Shown here: piece after piece, positions 1 through 11,400 of the stretch
How positions within the stretch are numbered: the first letter of the stretch is position 1
Layout of the letters: every line of letters starts with the position of its first letter
Assembly (NCBI GenBank): GCA_002105175.1
Contig: MCGE01000009.1
Coordinates: 1,240,001 to 1,304,000, forward strand
Length of the DNA: 64,000 nt
From: Absidia repens
Lineage: Eukaryota; Mucoromycota; Mucoromycetes; Mucorales; Cunninghamellaceae
Direction of reading: 5' to 3'
The notes under the pieces: model-generated
Told to the model about the DNA's origin: nothing
Database searches by the model: none
The model's input: the letters and a program-made list of their open reading frames with translations, nothing else
Made by a program: the position numbers and the translations under genes

Positions 1-320
1 AAATTAGTTAGTTTATTACAGGATAATAGTTTCACTTCTGGGGCACATTTGGATTATTTTGACATTTGAAATAAAAAACCAATTTTTATCTTTTATATTT
101 TATTGATTTGATGACTTATATATTTATTGTGATGATAATAACGGCAGATGATTTATTTTTGTCGGTTGATAAAACCTTCCTCCCTTATTTTATGCAACTG
201 GAACAAGGAGACCAATTTGCGAGCCAAACTCAAACCGACGTCTTCATCTGCCCCTTCCCTTTTTTTTTTTTTTTTTTTTCTTTTTTTTTTTTTTGAATAC
301 TATCTAAAAGTAACTATGTC
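1..320. other. Intergenic / upstream region, T-rich
   Basis: No gene is recognised here. The stretch is AT-rich and ends in two long T runs (about 257-296) just upstream of the first coding region, a promoter-like pyrimidine-rich layout seen before many genes in this window. Short ORFs crossing the T runs encode only phenylalanine tracts and are not credible. Confidence 0.5.
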
Positions 321-1367
321 ATGGTTATTGAATCTATTCCAAATGTGACAATACCGACGGTACATATTCGTAGCATTGATATAATGGAAATAACCAATAC
401 TACTATAGCGTCATCTGCTTCCAGTGACCAACAAGAGCCTACAGATATGCTCCACGCATTGCATCATGATGAAAAGGAGCTTCGTATTCTTGCCGTTGTT
501 CTCTCTTTGACGGGAGGATTAGTATTGTCGTTTTTGTTAGGTGTAGGAATATTTGTTTATTGGCATTGGCGTGCTTGGCGAGCACGAAGACGAAAAAAAT
601 ATCAAAAATCGAAGAAGCTTCTATCTTCAGTAAAAACAGATGACATAGAAATATCATCATCTGCACAGCCGGCCATATCATCACCTATACCGACATTCTC
701 ATCCCCCTCCTCATCATTAAGATCTTCATTATCGTCCTCATATGCCTTGTCACACTTAGAATCGTCATCACTGGCCATTGAAGCTGTTGGCGACAACAGA
801 ATAAGCACTAGACAGGGAGAAAGCACTAGTGAATACTCATCGGTTTCACATGTGTCGCCATCTAACCCTGTCACATCATCTTCAATGAAATCAGCTTCGT
901 CATCGGCGTCACAAAGAATTCCCTCGTTACCAGCAGCAGCCACAACGTCTTTTGCATCGACCTCACTTTCCGGTAGTTTGACCCCAATTCCATCCAACAT
1001 CTCGGTGCATAGTGAAAATAACCCAATTGGAAGTAATCTTCATATTTCTAATGAATCGGATATTTCCAAACATGATATGATGAATGACTCTGCAATTTGT
1101 CAACCATCTCCTGTCATTACAAATCAAAGGACTGATTGCTCTTTTACATCTACATCATCCGCTAATCATCATCCAGCTCCAATAATCCCACCTCTTCTAC
1201 TGAATTCAACGTCTGCATCTGCGCCAATACCCACTGCCCCATCTGCTAAAGAGTGTCTAGACTCCCAGTCCCCATCATCATCAATTCCATTACCATCCCA
1301 TGACATGGCAACTGAATCATCTTTTGAGCCCCTTGATGTTCCACCACCTGCCTATTCACCAAATTAA
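321..1367 (+). CDS. Single-pass membrane protein with Ser-rich tail and C-terminal PPxY motif
   Basis: Single exon, 348 aa. Residues 1-52 are polar with NxT/S sequons (NTT near 26). A single hydrophobic segment at about 55-80 is followed at once by a strongly basic stretch (WRARRRKKYQKSKK), which predicts outside N-terminus and cytosolic C-terminus. The remaining ~250 residues are Ser/Pro-rich low complexity. The protein ends PPPAYSPN, giving a PPAY motif of the kind bound by WW domains of Nedd4/Rsp5 ubiquitin ligases. The layout recalls small yeast Rsp5-binding membrane proteins (Rcr1-type), but no sequence homology to them can be shown by eye. An in-frame ATG at 384 is an alternative start. 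Its 3' end converges on the phosphatase gene about 95 bases away. Confidence 0.7.
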   Translation: MVIESIPNVTIPTVHIRSIDIMEITNTTIASSASSDQQEPTDMLHALHHDEKELRILAVVLSLTGGLVLSFLLGVGIFVYWHWRAWRARRRKKYQKSKKLLSSVKTDDIEISSSAQPAISSPIPTFSSPSSSLRSSLSSSYALSHLESSSLAIEAVGDNRISTRQGESTSEYSSVSHVSPSNPVTSSSMKSASSSASQRIPSLPAAATTSFASTSLSGSLTPIPSNISVHSENNPIGSNLHISNESDISKHDMMNDSAICQPSPVITNQRTDCSFTSTSSANHHPAPIIPPLLLNSTSASAPIPTAPSAKECLDSQSPSSSIPLPSHDMATESSFEPLDVPPPAYSPN

Positions 1368-1462
1368 TCCCATAAATAAATAGCATATATATGTACATAA
1401 ATATCATTTTTATTCATTTATAAAAAATATAGAATTATAACTAATAATAGAGTAATACTATT

Positions 1463-2260
1463 CTAAATTCCTTGTCGATGTCGCTGATGGGTTGGAATCT
1501 TTTGCGTCAATTTCAATACCATACGACCACCCCAAGAGAAAACAGATAAAGCAGAAGATATGGCAGGTAGATCAGAGGAAGAAGATGAGCGACGGCGATG
1601 GCCTCCTACCGATCGGCGTCGTTTCGTTGATTGTTGATAGAGGTCCAAAAAGCTTCGTTGCCTTTTATTGAAAGCACCCCGTCGCTTTTGTCGAATAAAA
1701 TAAATGGCACCAGAAGATGTCATTCCCAGTTCAATCATCGCCAGTGCACATAGTAATGGTGCCCGTCCTAATCCCGCCACACAATGTACCGCAATAGTTG
1801 GTTTAATGATCGATCCGTCCAATTTCAATGTAGGTGTTGAATACGCCGGGTGTGTTACGTATTTATTAATCAATTGGATCCATTCGGCTATTTTTGTGTT
1901 GCTAGGCTAGAAAATAGAATAACAAAAAAAAAAAAAAAAAATACGAATGACCAATACGTCAGTTCAATTGTATGTTGATCCCCCTCCCTCCTTCCTCCAA
2001 TTATTCCTTCAAATACTTACGATACCACCATCATGAAAAGGCAAGTCTAAAAAATCAATGCCGCATTCCAATAGATAGTCCGCGTTATACGTAGGTTGGC
2101 AACAACGCACCACGGTTTTGACTTGATATTTGTGGAATTCGGCCAAGTAAAAAGGTAACGTATATTCTGTAGGGCAGTCCATTATTAGGAACTGAATAGG
2201 AATCTGGTCATGATTGATTACCGATACTACATATCCCAAAGGAGTGTTAGAGCGCACCAT
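1463..2260 (-). CDS. PRL-type (type IVA) protein tyrosine phosphatase
   Basis: Two exons, 2260-2021 and 1906-1463 (227 aa), split by a phase-0 intron with donor GTAAGT and acceptor CTAG. The P-loop HCVAGLGRAP carries the CX5R catalytic motif (Cys nucleophile, Arg for phosphate) and is nearly identical to PTP4A/PRL enzymes. The general-acid loop reads LPFHDGGI, matching the PRL WPFDDG region. The substrate is unknown. PRL proteins are usually prenylated on a C-terminal CAAX box, but this protein has a longer basic Ser-rich tail (HRRRSSSSSD) ending RQGI, so no CAAX is present. Fungal homologues do vary here. The gene is tail-to-tail with the upstream membrane protein gene. Confidence 0.88.
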
Positions 2261-2549
2261 TGTCTAAGAGGGGAGACCAAACAGGAAGGAAATGAAAAAA
2301 AGTATGCTTCATAAAGGTATAACTAGATTATTTACGAAAGAAAGAGAGGGAAAATATAAAAAAAATAGGAATCACCCCTTTTCAATTTGAAATGCCGCAC
2401 ATGTGATTTTTGTGAAACCAATCAGCACTAACAAGCAAAGGCAAGTAAGGACGGTAAGAACGGCAATGACGGCAAAAAAAATAAAATAAAAAAACACCCC
2501 AATTATTTTTATCTTGCATATTTTATTTTATTATTCTTATATAACAAAT

Positions 2550-2581
<32 letters not shown>

Positions 2582-2585
2582 CAAA
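2261..2585. other. Intergenic region with (TA)n microsatellite
   Basis: This lies between the 5' end of the phosphatase gene and the 3' end of the anillin-like gene, both on minus. It is AT-rich, with a (TA)n tract at about 2552-2580 directly after the neighbouring stop codon. No ORF or RNA gene was seen. Confidence 0.5.
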
Positions 2586-4284
2586 TTACCACAAAAATTT
2601 ATCAGGAATAGTCAGAGAGCCATTATTGGTAAATCGTGGTACTGATGAGTTTTTATCGTCAAGCGCCATTTTAAATTCTTCTACTAAGGAAGCGCTATAA
2701 CTGAAAGATTCTTCCCATCCTTGACAAGAATGATTGTCATCAGGTAGTATAAAAATTCGATTTCCAGTACCATATGACGGCAATTGAGAAGCGGTAAACT
2801 GTAATGCAAGACCTAATCTTCCCACGTCGACCATTTGTTCATCATCATCCTCGATATGAGATGGATAAAACACTTTCCCTAACCCATCAAGAGGTAAAAT
2901 AACTTGAGCTGCCTTTGTTTCTTTGTATTCAAAATCATACAATGTCAGCTTCGTCGCTTGTAAAACACCCCAATATCTTTGCCATCTCTTAAATAGATAG
3001 TTAAATGAAATTTAGTACATTCTATTTTGTCATAACAGCATCCCATTCACTCATCTTACAGGAATAATACTGCCCCGAACATAAACGGTAATAAAGTCGG
3101 CATATAGTACTTGATTAGCCAAAAGCGATTGTGCGCGATTACTCATAAATGTACCGCAAACCACCTTGACTTGATATGTAACCTGCTCATATTGGAAAAT
3201 CACCTTCTGTACATGCTTTTCGATTGGCCGGAGTTTTGCATGATATTCTTTTTGTCCCAAACATATGTCTGTTGTTCCTTTTTTCCCTCCCTTGAAAATA
3301 GAATGCTTGTTTTTTTATGTAATCGAAAAGTCATAGTTGACGCTTGATCCAGATCACTAATATAAACAGTCAATACAAAATGGTAGGGAGAGATTTGGCG
3401 GGAGGAGGGGAAGGGGTTCCTTACAATAAATACACCTCATTGATTTTGGCCTGGGCATAATGTTTTCCATATTTGTCACTGACGGCGGTTTTGCCGGTAA
3501 AAGTTTGATCATGTATCTGAACCGTACAATAATAAGCGGATTCTATCGAAAAAATATCAAACAAATTCTGAAATGTTATGTTGTGTCTTCATTATATATA
3601 TATATAATCATCGAGTGATTTCATTATTTACCTTTGGCGAAAGATAAGTTGACAACATCGAGAACTATGAAAATTCATGCAATTTAAACACCGCCATTTA
3701 CTATTCAAAGCTGTTTTTTTTTTTTTTTTTTTTTTACCATGCCAGTAAACCATGGCCATTGGACTACTTAGATCTCTGCGCAAAATATAAGTCACATAAG
3801 TATATGAATAAATGTCATTATATTTATAAGGTATTATTTACTTTGATTGGCGTTTCATTTGAGGATTACGTAAAACCACTGATTGAGGTGATGCTGATTG
3901 TGTTAGGTGGTTTTCTGCTGGTGAAGTTTGGTATATCCATTTCAATTTATCTTGTGGAAGATCATCGAGTGTTTCAGCAGATCCATTATAATAAACATCA
4001 GGTCCTACGGGGGTAGATTTAACATTTTTATGCTTGGTTGTCGAATGACTATCGTTTGCTTTTGACGTAGCAAATTTTAAAAGGACTCGTGTTTTTGCAT
4101 CATTATTTTTATAATTGGTATCAAGTGATGATGGGACAATACGTTTAGCGCTTTTTGCGGATATAAATATCTGACGAATTCGGGATCCGTTCCATTTTAT
4201 CGCCATATTCGTCATAAATGGATGCTGTTCAGCTGACTTATCCTCAGATTCCAGCAATGGATTTCTAACAACGGGATACATCAT
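2586..4284 (-). CDS. Anillin/Bud4-like protein: C2-like module plus PH domain, apparent frameshift
   Basis: Likely exons on minus: 4284-3842, 3775-3751, 3664-3632, 3567-3425, 3356-3060, 2987-2586; the two small ones are the least certain. The N-terminal ~150 aa are polar. A beta-rich stretch (YYCTVQIHDQTF, then SDKYGKHYAQAKINE) resembles the C2-like part of anillin homology domains. The C-terminus is a PH domain starting RWQRYWGVL and LTLYDFEYK. Anillin/Bud4/Mid proteins organise septins and the division site at the cortex. At about 400 aa this is much shorter than typical anillins. Within the fifth exon the frame must shift by one base at an A6 run (3279-3284) to join FDLDQAS to GQKEYHAKLRP, so this is either an assembly error or a broken gene. 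The PH domain is fairly secure; the anillin label is inference. Confidence 0.58.
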
Positions 4285-4834
4285 TATATTAGACTTTTTT
4301 TTTTTGCGCAGTGAAAAAGAAGACGATTAAAGGTAGGTTTTGTCGCCTATAACCACATCGATCTCCGTTTTCAAGGTTTATGAGAAACTTCCGACGACTA
4401 CTCGCTATTTGTTACAGAAAAGTTTTAAATACTCTATCTGTTGATGACTTTTTAGGCAACTACGCTGACTCCCGAGTCATCTATTTTCATTTTCATCCAA
4501 GTCTTGCCCCATTTTTATTTTGAGTAAGGATCTTGTTTGCCTCTTTCCTCCGTGAGCTTCATCAAGTGCATTTTGCCACTGATTATATTAGCCGTTAGAT
4601 ACCTTGTGGATAAGATTTGACACCGAAGCAGATTATATTTATTATCTTCATCCTTTACCTTCCCCCAAAAATTCGCATGTGCCTATTTTACCACTCACTC
4701 AAAAATATTCTGCCAAAATTTTCATGCGAATACAGAACAATATGTGCATAGCCATGCTATATTTAGCAAGACAGCAACCGTCTGGAAGCATTTTCATTGA
4801 AGTGCAACTCAGCGAGGGGCCACAGAACATATTT
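4285..4834. other. Intergenic region upstream of anillin-like gene
   Basis: No coding region is recognised. It includes the probable promoter of the minus-strand anillin-like gene and runs into the dispersed repeat core at about 4835. The 115-aa plus-strand ORF at 4604-4951 overlaps the repeat and has no recognisable features. Confidence 0.45.
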
Positions 4835-5125
4835 CAAAATCCGCCCTCGTACATTTTTTATTTTCGACATTTTTATTTTTTTATTTTTTCGCGTACTCTT
4901 TCTTTTCTTCACAATTGTGGCTCCTATGGGGTTCTGCTGGACTTAGATTAGTATCAGGACTAGTTTAGAAGGGTTTTCAGCTCAGGGATCACAAGATGCA
5001 TGGGGAAACCCTTTCATTTTGGATACAGGATTTGGGACGACCATTAGTTGGCTTTTTTGAGGTCTCCATTAGCTTCGCTTAGTATTAGTTTGTCCATTGT
5101 TTGAATGTGTATTGAATAAAATATG
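4835..5125 (+). repeat. Dispersed repeat family, copy A (diverged)
   Basis: This is the copy nearest the window start of a five-copy family (others near 20.1, 34.2-35.1, 42.1-43.0 and 53.7 kb). It holds the signature core: GGACTTAGATTAG..CAGG, then TTTAGAAGGG, CAGCTCAGGGAT, GCATGGGGAAACCC, TTTCATTTTGGA, ACCATTAG, and finally TGAATAAAATATG. The CACGTG box found in the other copies is degenerate here (CCGCCCTCGTAC). Sequence beyond 5125 no longer aligns obviously with the longer copies. No ORF is supported. Confidence 0.75.
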
Positions 5126-5714
5126 GTTCTTTTTACGCTATACTTTTGTTCACTCCTCCGAATTCCTATTATATTGCTTGATACCATGTTTTATGTAGTC
5201 ATAGTTTTGTTTCCTCAATTTATTTTTATCTCTACAAATAATAAACTCACTATATATACCCATTGTATGCTCCCACTATCCTTTTGCAGTTCTTCCCTCT
5301 GTTATGTGTTCATAATTTAAATTCCCAACTATTTTCTAACAATCAATTTACTATAGTAACTCTAAAACGTCATAAACGTGCTGTTGTGCCTTTTGCGACT
5401 TTGGTTTACGTAAAGCGATTTTTTGTCACCTACAATATTGTAAAGTAAAATCCCATAAAAATTTAATTCCATCAATCAATTTCGCCATTCCCAAGTTCAA
5501 CATAATTGATATGCAAAAGCGACTAAAGGATATAAATGATATTTATTTGTAAAATTTATACATAGATATATATATATATATACAAAACAGGCTAATCTAT
5601 AATATAACGTGGATATATGCCTGAATAGACAACTGTGTAATGGGAAAGCGAAAGTACTATACTAAGCTGTATACTAAAGAGATGGGGCGAGCAAGGCGGT
5701 ATTTAACATTCATA
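5126..5714. other. Intergenic region downstream of DUF2461 gene
   Basis: AT-rich, no gene recognised. A short TA tract lies near 5565-5582. Small plus-strand ORFs show no conserved features and cross the 3' end of the DUF2461 gene. Confidence 0.4.
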
Positions 5715-6766
5715 TCAATCCAGCCAATCACACAAGAGTCCATGAAAGGGAGCCAGGGCACAAAATACATCCAAGACTTTGTCCAAAAATCCTGGAGATA
5801 CCACCTCAATATCATCAAATTTCTTGGTGACCAATAGACGATTGAAGGAGAGGAGTTCATAGTTGGGGACATCTCTAGGGATGCTATTTGGTACTGTCAC
5901 CTTTGAGCTTTTGTCCAGTAAGTCCACCCAAGTCTTGTCTTCGCCAAAAATTTGCCGTACACATTCCGTGGACAATAGTTCCCGTAATCGATGTCCTTGC
6001 ATGATTATCGCTGGTTGTAATTCTTGCATTTTATCAGGTACTATGTATGACACACCAACAGATACCTTCGTTTCATTCCCTGGTGTTATTGTGATCTTGT
6101 AACTTGGTTGTGAGCCATTACGGACCAATACTCGACCAAATCGCGCTTTGAGAGATGTGGGATACATTACTATATTTCTTGAAGCATGGTATTTGCTATA
6201 TAAATGCAAATAGAATAGTCATTAGTGTACAGTGTGTAATGAATAGAATATCGTTGCAACTTACGAATGATCAGGCTGGATCGCTTTTCTGATGTATTTT
6301 AAAGGCAAGGTGTCGTCAATATCATGATGTAGTTCTTGACCAAGAATACCAACAAAACTCTTAAAATCCCATTTTGCCGCCTTCCGTTTGCTCTATACAT
6401 AAATATACCGCGTCAGTAAAGATACTTTTGAATGGAGAGCATACCATAACATCACGCCAACAAACCCATTTCTTTTTTGCTTACCTGATACAAACGTGTA
6501 AAGCTTTTATGGTTGTTTGCTTTCAAGGTAGCCAGAAAAACCATAGTGGAAGGGGATATGGCGTCGATAAACGGACTGTTGATGGGGTTGGGAATGAGTA
6601 CTTGTGGTGGGATCACGTCGTTTTCTGTAAAATCCATGTTTTGATCAGTTTCGATGTCAGAGTGGTCCTCAATGGATTCATCGGTATCAGGCTCCATAAA
6701 CAATTCGGAGTAGAGGTATTCTTCGCCTTTGTAAACTTCACTGTATATAGTTTTGAGGTCTGTCAT
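5715..6766 (-). CDS. DUF2461 (TIGR02453) family protein
   Basis: Three exons: 6766-6485, 6392-6265 and 6195-5715, giving 296 aa from the first ATG (MTDLKTIYSEV). The open frame continues upstream without an ATG, so an extra 5' exon is possible. The N-terminal ~55 residues are acidic and low-complexity. Residues from about 70 match DUF2461: STMVFLATLKANNHKSF (family pattern FL..L..NN...WF), a central MYPTSLKARFGR.L segment, LRELLS..CVRQIFGE, and near the end SFNRLLVTKK, SPGFLDKVLDVFCAL and the terminal DWL. The biochemical function of the family is unknown; it is widespread in bacteria and fungi. It lies head-to-head with the methionine-sulfoxide reductase gene, with a ~650-base divergent interval between them. 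Confidence 0.82.
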
Positions 6767-7012
6767 ATGCGCTTGATGCGGTGGAAAGTGTTTATTTTTC
6801 CAAAATGAAAAGTTTGTCAAAAAGATTTTGAAGCGGTGTTTAAATCGTGTTTTGGTAGGTCCTGCACATGCTGGATTCAATTTTTTTAGTAGAATGGTTT
6901 GATGTGGGGGTTTTCAAAGATTCTGAATCAAGCTAATTTCACGAGGTTTAGTACTTCCTGTGGTCTCTTTTCATTAACTTAAAAAAATCGCTGAGATAAA
7001 GCAAAATTCCTG
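6767..7012. other. Divergent intergenic region (DUF2461 / reductase genes)
   Basis: Part of the shared 5' interval between two divergent genes. The minus-strand frame of the DUF2461 gene stays open to about 6895 but offers only a TTG start. No other feature was seen. Confidence 0.35.
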
Positions 7013-7177
7013 TTGGAAAAATTTGACGAAGGCATCCTCTATGCGGTACGGACAATGCGTTGTGGACAGTTTGTACATCAAGCAGTCTGTATTTATGAGG
7101 CCATCGTCAATTTTTTCTTACTGGGAAAATCCAGGGATTTCGTTTTCACCCAGTTGATCATATCCCCTTGGACCTAG
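7013..7177 (+). pseudogene. Possible tyrosine-phosphatase C-terminal remnant
   Basis: A 54-codon open stretch (TTG at 7013 to TAG at 7175) reads ..AVRTMRCGQFVHQAVCIYEAI.. This resembles the end of classical PTP domains, where a pattern like V..LR.QR...Vqt..QY.f.Y.AI follows the catalytic loop. No catalytic HCxxGxxR loop, start codon or intact upstream exon was found nearby, so it looks like a relic inside the divergent promoter region. The match is by eye and could be chance. Confidence 0.3.
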
Positions 7178-7361
7178 AACTTTTAATAACGGATGTGATC
7201 GCAGTGTGTTTCCACATTTCATATTGGCGTCTTACAGCAAGGCACGCGTTGATTTACTGACCAAAATGCTGATCCTCCCAGCCAACGCTATCTACCTGGA
7301 TCAACTATAAGCCAATGAAAATGGGCGGAATATGAATATAGTGCAACCAAAAAAAAAGCGA

Positions 7362-7363
<2 letters not shown>

Positions 7364-7397
<34 letters not shown>
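7364..7397 (+). repeat. Poly(T) run, 34 bases
   Basis: An uninterrupted T34 run ends 14 bases before the ATG of the methionine-sulfoxide reductase gene. Runs of this kind sit directly upstream of several start codons in the window and may act as nucleosome-excluding or initiation-associated tracts. Exact length may be uncertain in the assembly. Confidence 0.8.
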
Positions 7398-7411
7398 CGT
7401 TATCTTTTACG

Positions 7412-8184
7412 ATGAAGGATATTGGAACTAACAGCAACCCTTTACTCCCCAAAGACGAGTTCTACAAGGATCTTGCCGAGCAAATTAATGCAATCACTGA
7501 AGATCAATCGTATTGGGTAAAACAAAGTGTGCAACGGGTGATTCTCTTTATTTGTATTACTAATCTCTATCTTGGCGTTGATTTTCCAAATGACAGGTGA
7601 CGAATCTTTCAAATGCATCAGCAGTTATATTCCACGAGTTGAATAGCTTGGAACACTTTCGACGCAAACCTATCAACTGGGCTGGTTTCTATATCACGAA
7701 TCCTAAAAATAGCCAACAATTGATCCTTGGTCCTTTCCAAGGCAAGGTAAAGAGCTCTAGCGGTGGTGGTGCTATAATAAATCGGCGGTCCAGATAGCTT
7801 CAATTTCCACATTTTTATCTTTAATAGGTTGCTTGTACCGAAATTCCATTTGGTAAAGGTGTATGTGGTTCAGCAGCAAGCACTATGCAAACTCAATTGG
7901 TACGTGATGTACATGAATTCCCGGGGCATATTGCGTGTGATTCAGCCAGCAATAGTGAAGTGGTTGTACCTTTAGTGGTTGATGGGGTAAGTTTGAGTGC
8001 TCATTACATTCGAATGAATTATATTTTTTTACTTGGCTAATTGTTATTATTTTTGTTTCTTTAGCGACTTGTTGGTGTTCTAGATATTGATTGCCAAGAA
8101 AAAGAAGGATTTGATGATAGTGATAGAATAGGATTGGAAGCTGTTGCCAAAATCATTGTCGACAATTGTACCTGGACTCTTTAG
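7412..8184 (+). CDS. Free methionine-(R)-sulfoxide reductase (GAF domain)
   Basis: Four exons, all phase 0: 7412-7516, 7597-7746, 7828-7986, 8065-8184 (177 aa, normal for the family). The enzyme reduces free L-methionine-(R)-S-oxide in the cytosol using thioredoxin as donor (E. coli fRMsr/yeast YKL069W family). Visible GAF features are INWAGFYI, IPFGKGVCG, VVVPLVVDG and VGVLDIDC. The three redox cysteines are conserved at Cys88 (ACTEIP), Cys98 (GKGVCG) and Cys122 (HIACDS), with the same spacing as in the yeast enzyme. The start follows a T34 run and is the only ATG that preserves the N-terminal helix. An AATAAA signal occurs at about 8224. Confidence is high. Confidence 0.92.
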
Positions 8185-8461
8185 AATTAGCTGATATTTA
8201 GAACTTTGAATTATATTTTGACCAATAAAAAATCAATTATGTATCCATTTTATCCTGCTGTGATTACTTGTTGAAGGGGGTGATCTTTGTTTGCTCCCCC
8301 CGCCCCTCGCTCTCTCTCCTCTTTGTCTCCTCCCTCTTTCCCTCCCTTATTCCTTTATCTTTGATTCTCCCTGTCTTTTTACTTTTTATTTTGTCTTCTT
8401 TCCTTGTCTTATATTTCTATTTATTTTATTTTATATCACATTTTTTTAATTCTATTCAACA

Positions 8462-11400
8462 ATGTCATTGGTAGATGCTCTAATATTGCCACCTTTACCT
8501 AATTTGACGGAACAATCCGTTTCATCAAATAATCATCAGCATAAAAAGGTACAGTGGAAATTATCATATGTATTATGTGCTGTATGTAATATTACAGAAG
8601 GGGATATTGTGTGTGTGTGTTTAAAAAAAAATTGGACGAGCAACTTATGGAATGTTTTCTTATTATTTTGATCATTCTTTGTGAACCATATATAAAATAT
8701 CGGTATTTTACTTACTTTTTAGGCCCTTTTTCTTACTTTAAATGGTCTTGATCAAAACGTATTGATGAAATTAAATTCTACATCTGATACTCAAGTGGAT
8801 ATGTTGGCTTTGAAACGACAAGAACAGCAGCAAGAAGGCTGTAGTCTAGCTAAGGAGCTTCAACAACAACAGCATCATCACCATCATCATCACCACCACT
8901 ACTATCATCATCATTATAAGCATCAACCTAGAATACCTTCACCACCAAATCACAGCGACAGCACCTCCTTTATTATGGGAGCCAATCAAGAAACTGAAAG
9001 TGTGGCTACATACTCATATACTCCTATCACAACACCTTCCTCTTCTCCTTTAACCACATTAATGGATGAGGAAGAAAATATAGTGTCAGATGATATCACC
9101 ACAACCACTTCTACAAATGACAGCATGGATAATAGCAGCAACAATTTGACTGACTCGATCAAAAAAAATCCATCAGATCAAGGCTGAAAGATGCTTTGAA
9201 AAAATCTAATCTCAGCTCCAAGAGCAATGCCACCATAGTTGGATATAATAAAAAATCTCCTGCCACCTCACTTTCTTTTCTACCTTCTTCTTCCTCTCCC
9301 ATTCCAAATACAAAAAATCAGCTTCACCATCCACTTTACCCAACTGCTACTGACATTTCCAAACGTCATTCTACATCTTCTACCTTACTGACAACAAGGA
9401 AGCACCAACTTTTACAAGAAAAACACAACAGTAAAGCTCGCTCTTGGCATCCACCACCTGCTGATTCAACTTGTGTGTCAATACATGAGCATCAAGCACA
9501 TTGTACTACCAAAACAAACAAAGACAGTACTTCATCAACCCCTTCTCTTCAATCCCACCAGCAAACACATCATACTGAGCTTCCAGCACCTTTACCTCCC
9601 TTGTCAAATGCAACAATCTCACCTCTTTTTTTAGCATCAACGGGTGGGGCAAAAGATGCTGATTGCTCGCCAACTTCATCTACATCGTCATTAGATACTC
9701 CTCCACCTCTTACCCCTATTAATGCTATATCAACTCAACTCAACAGCCCTTCTTGCGATACAAATGCGACAACGAAAAGGGATGACGATATCACCGCCAC
9801 CACAGGCACCAATGATATGAAAGTACCATTCTCACCATTATCCTCACCTACACCTCTTGCCCAACCAACCATGCCACAGTCTCGCTTTTTGACTGCCTTC
9901 CACAAACTTCGCCAGCAAAAGCCAGCATTGGATCAAACTGTCAGCCATTTTGGGACCACTTCATCTACAATGACTCGCTCACCATTGACACCACCGAGGA
10001 CATCCACAGAAGCAACATCACCGGTTATGCCTTCACCCTCCTCGATTGCCGCCGGATCCAAAAGTACGTCGTTTGCCGAAAAACTCAAGACACGATTTCA
10101 ATCCAACCTGTCAAATAGACCTGGTCAACGACTTCCACCTCCTCCACCTTCTTCTTCACGCCTCCCTGTAATGAAATCAGTTACTACGACCCCAATGACC
10201 AAAAAAAAACCAAAGACGACCACAACCACCACAAAAGCACCAACAGCAAAAGCCACAAAGAAAGCATCAGCATCATCAGCATATCGACCGGAACTAGCAT
10301 CGCATACAACATCCACTTCACCCATGAATCAATCTTGGTCTCATTTCTCTCGATCCTTTGCTCCATCCTGCTCTGTTCAACATGCTTCAGCTCGCTACTC
10401 ACCACAGAAAATGAAATTGGGAAGCAAAAAGAATGAAAAGGTCAAATTGACTCCTCAACAGAACCAAATCAACTTGACAAAAGGTAAGAACAATACGAAA
10501 TTGCATATGTGTATGATGGAATACTTTTATTAATTTGTGTGTATGTGTGTTTGCATGTTTTTATAGGGCAAAAGGCATCTCCATCTTACCATACTGACCA
10601 CAAAAAATCAACGCAACGTTCGGGATATCAGTTTATGCCTTCACCTGTATCAAATCAGCTAAAAAACGGCGCAGCAACAATACCATCATCTGTCTCTTAT
10701 CAACAAAATGAAAGCGAAAGTCCTATTGTTGTTTGTGGTCATCCTTTTGATGCCGATACTCAAGTGACTCTTGGAAACATGATTATATCACCTACATGCT
10801 CAACATCATCTCGCCATTCGTCAATAACCACGCTATCCGCCACCGAATCAATATCATCAATCTCAACCTCGACATCACCCATTTCGCCACGATCATCGTC
10901 AACATCGCCTGATAGAAAATCAAACATGGTTGGCAACGACAACGATAATTCCATTATTCCCAACACAGACAAATCATCATCGGGATTATCAGAATCTCTC
11001 ACAGTATCTTGTTCTTCTGCTTCCCATTTGTCACTCGTTTCGGATCAATCCTCAAACAAAATGGAGTTGTCCAGCTCATCTTCTTGCTCATCCTCCTCTA
11101 TTACAGCACCAGAATCACCATCATCATCAGAAGTGGAGAACAAGGGATGTATTGCTCCTATTGCGTTATCATCACCTACACCGACAGCAACGACCACCAC
11201 AACATCCACCAATCCATCCTCGATCCTCACCATGAAGAACAAAGCATCCAAATTATCCAACGCTCCTGAGTTAACTTTGAAATCACCCAAACGAAACATT
11301 GGAAAACAAAATGGAACTTCGAACAAGGGAAAAAACAAACACATCAGCAAATCAGCATTGACCCCGACAGCAACACCAGCACCTACAAAAACAAAAACAG

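Noticed and set aside
602..1000. 132-aa minus-strand acidic ORF
   Set aside because: It is the antisense shadow of the Ser-rich (TCA/TCT) coding region of the first gene; Ser codons read backwards give Asp/Glu/Val.
4604..4951. 115-aa plus ORF at the start of repeat copy A
   Set aside because: It is not preserved in the other four repeat copies, so it is not an element-encoded protein.
7597..7797. Treating the GTG-started ORF as a separate gene
   Set aside because: It is the second exon of the methionine-sulfoxide reductase, joined in phase 0 to the exon ending at 7516.
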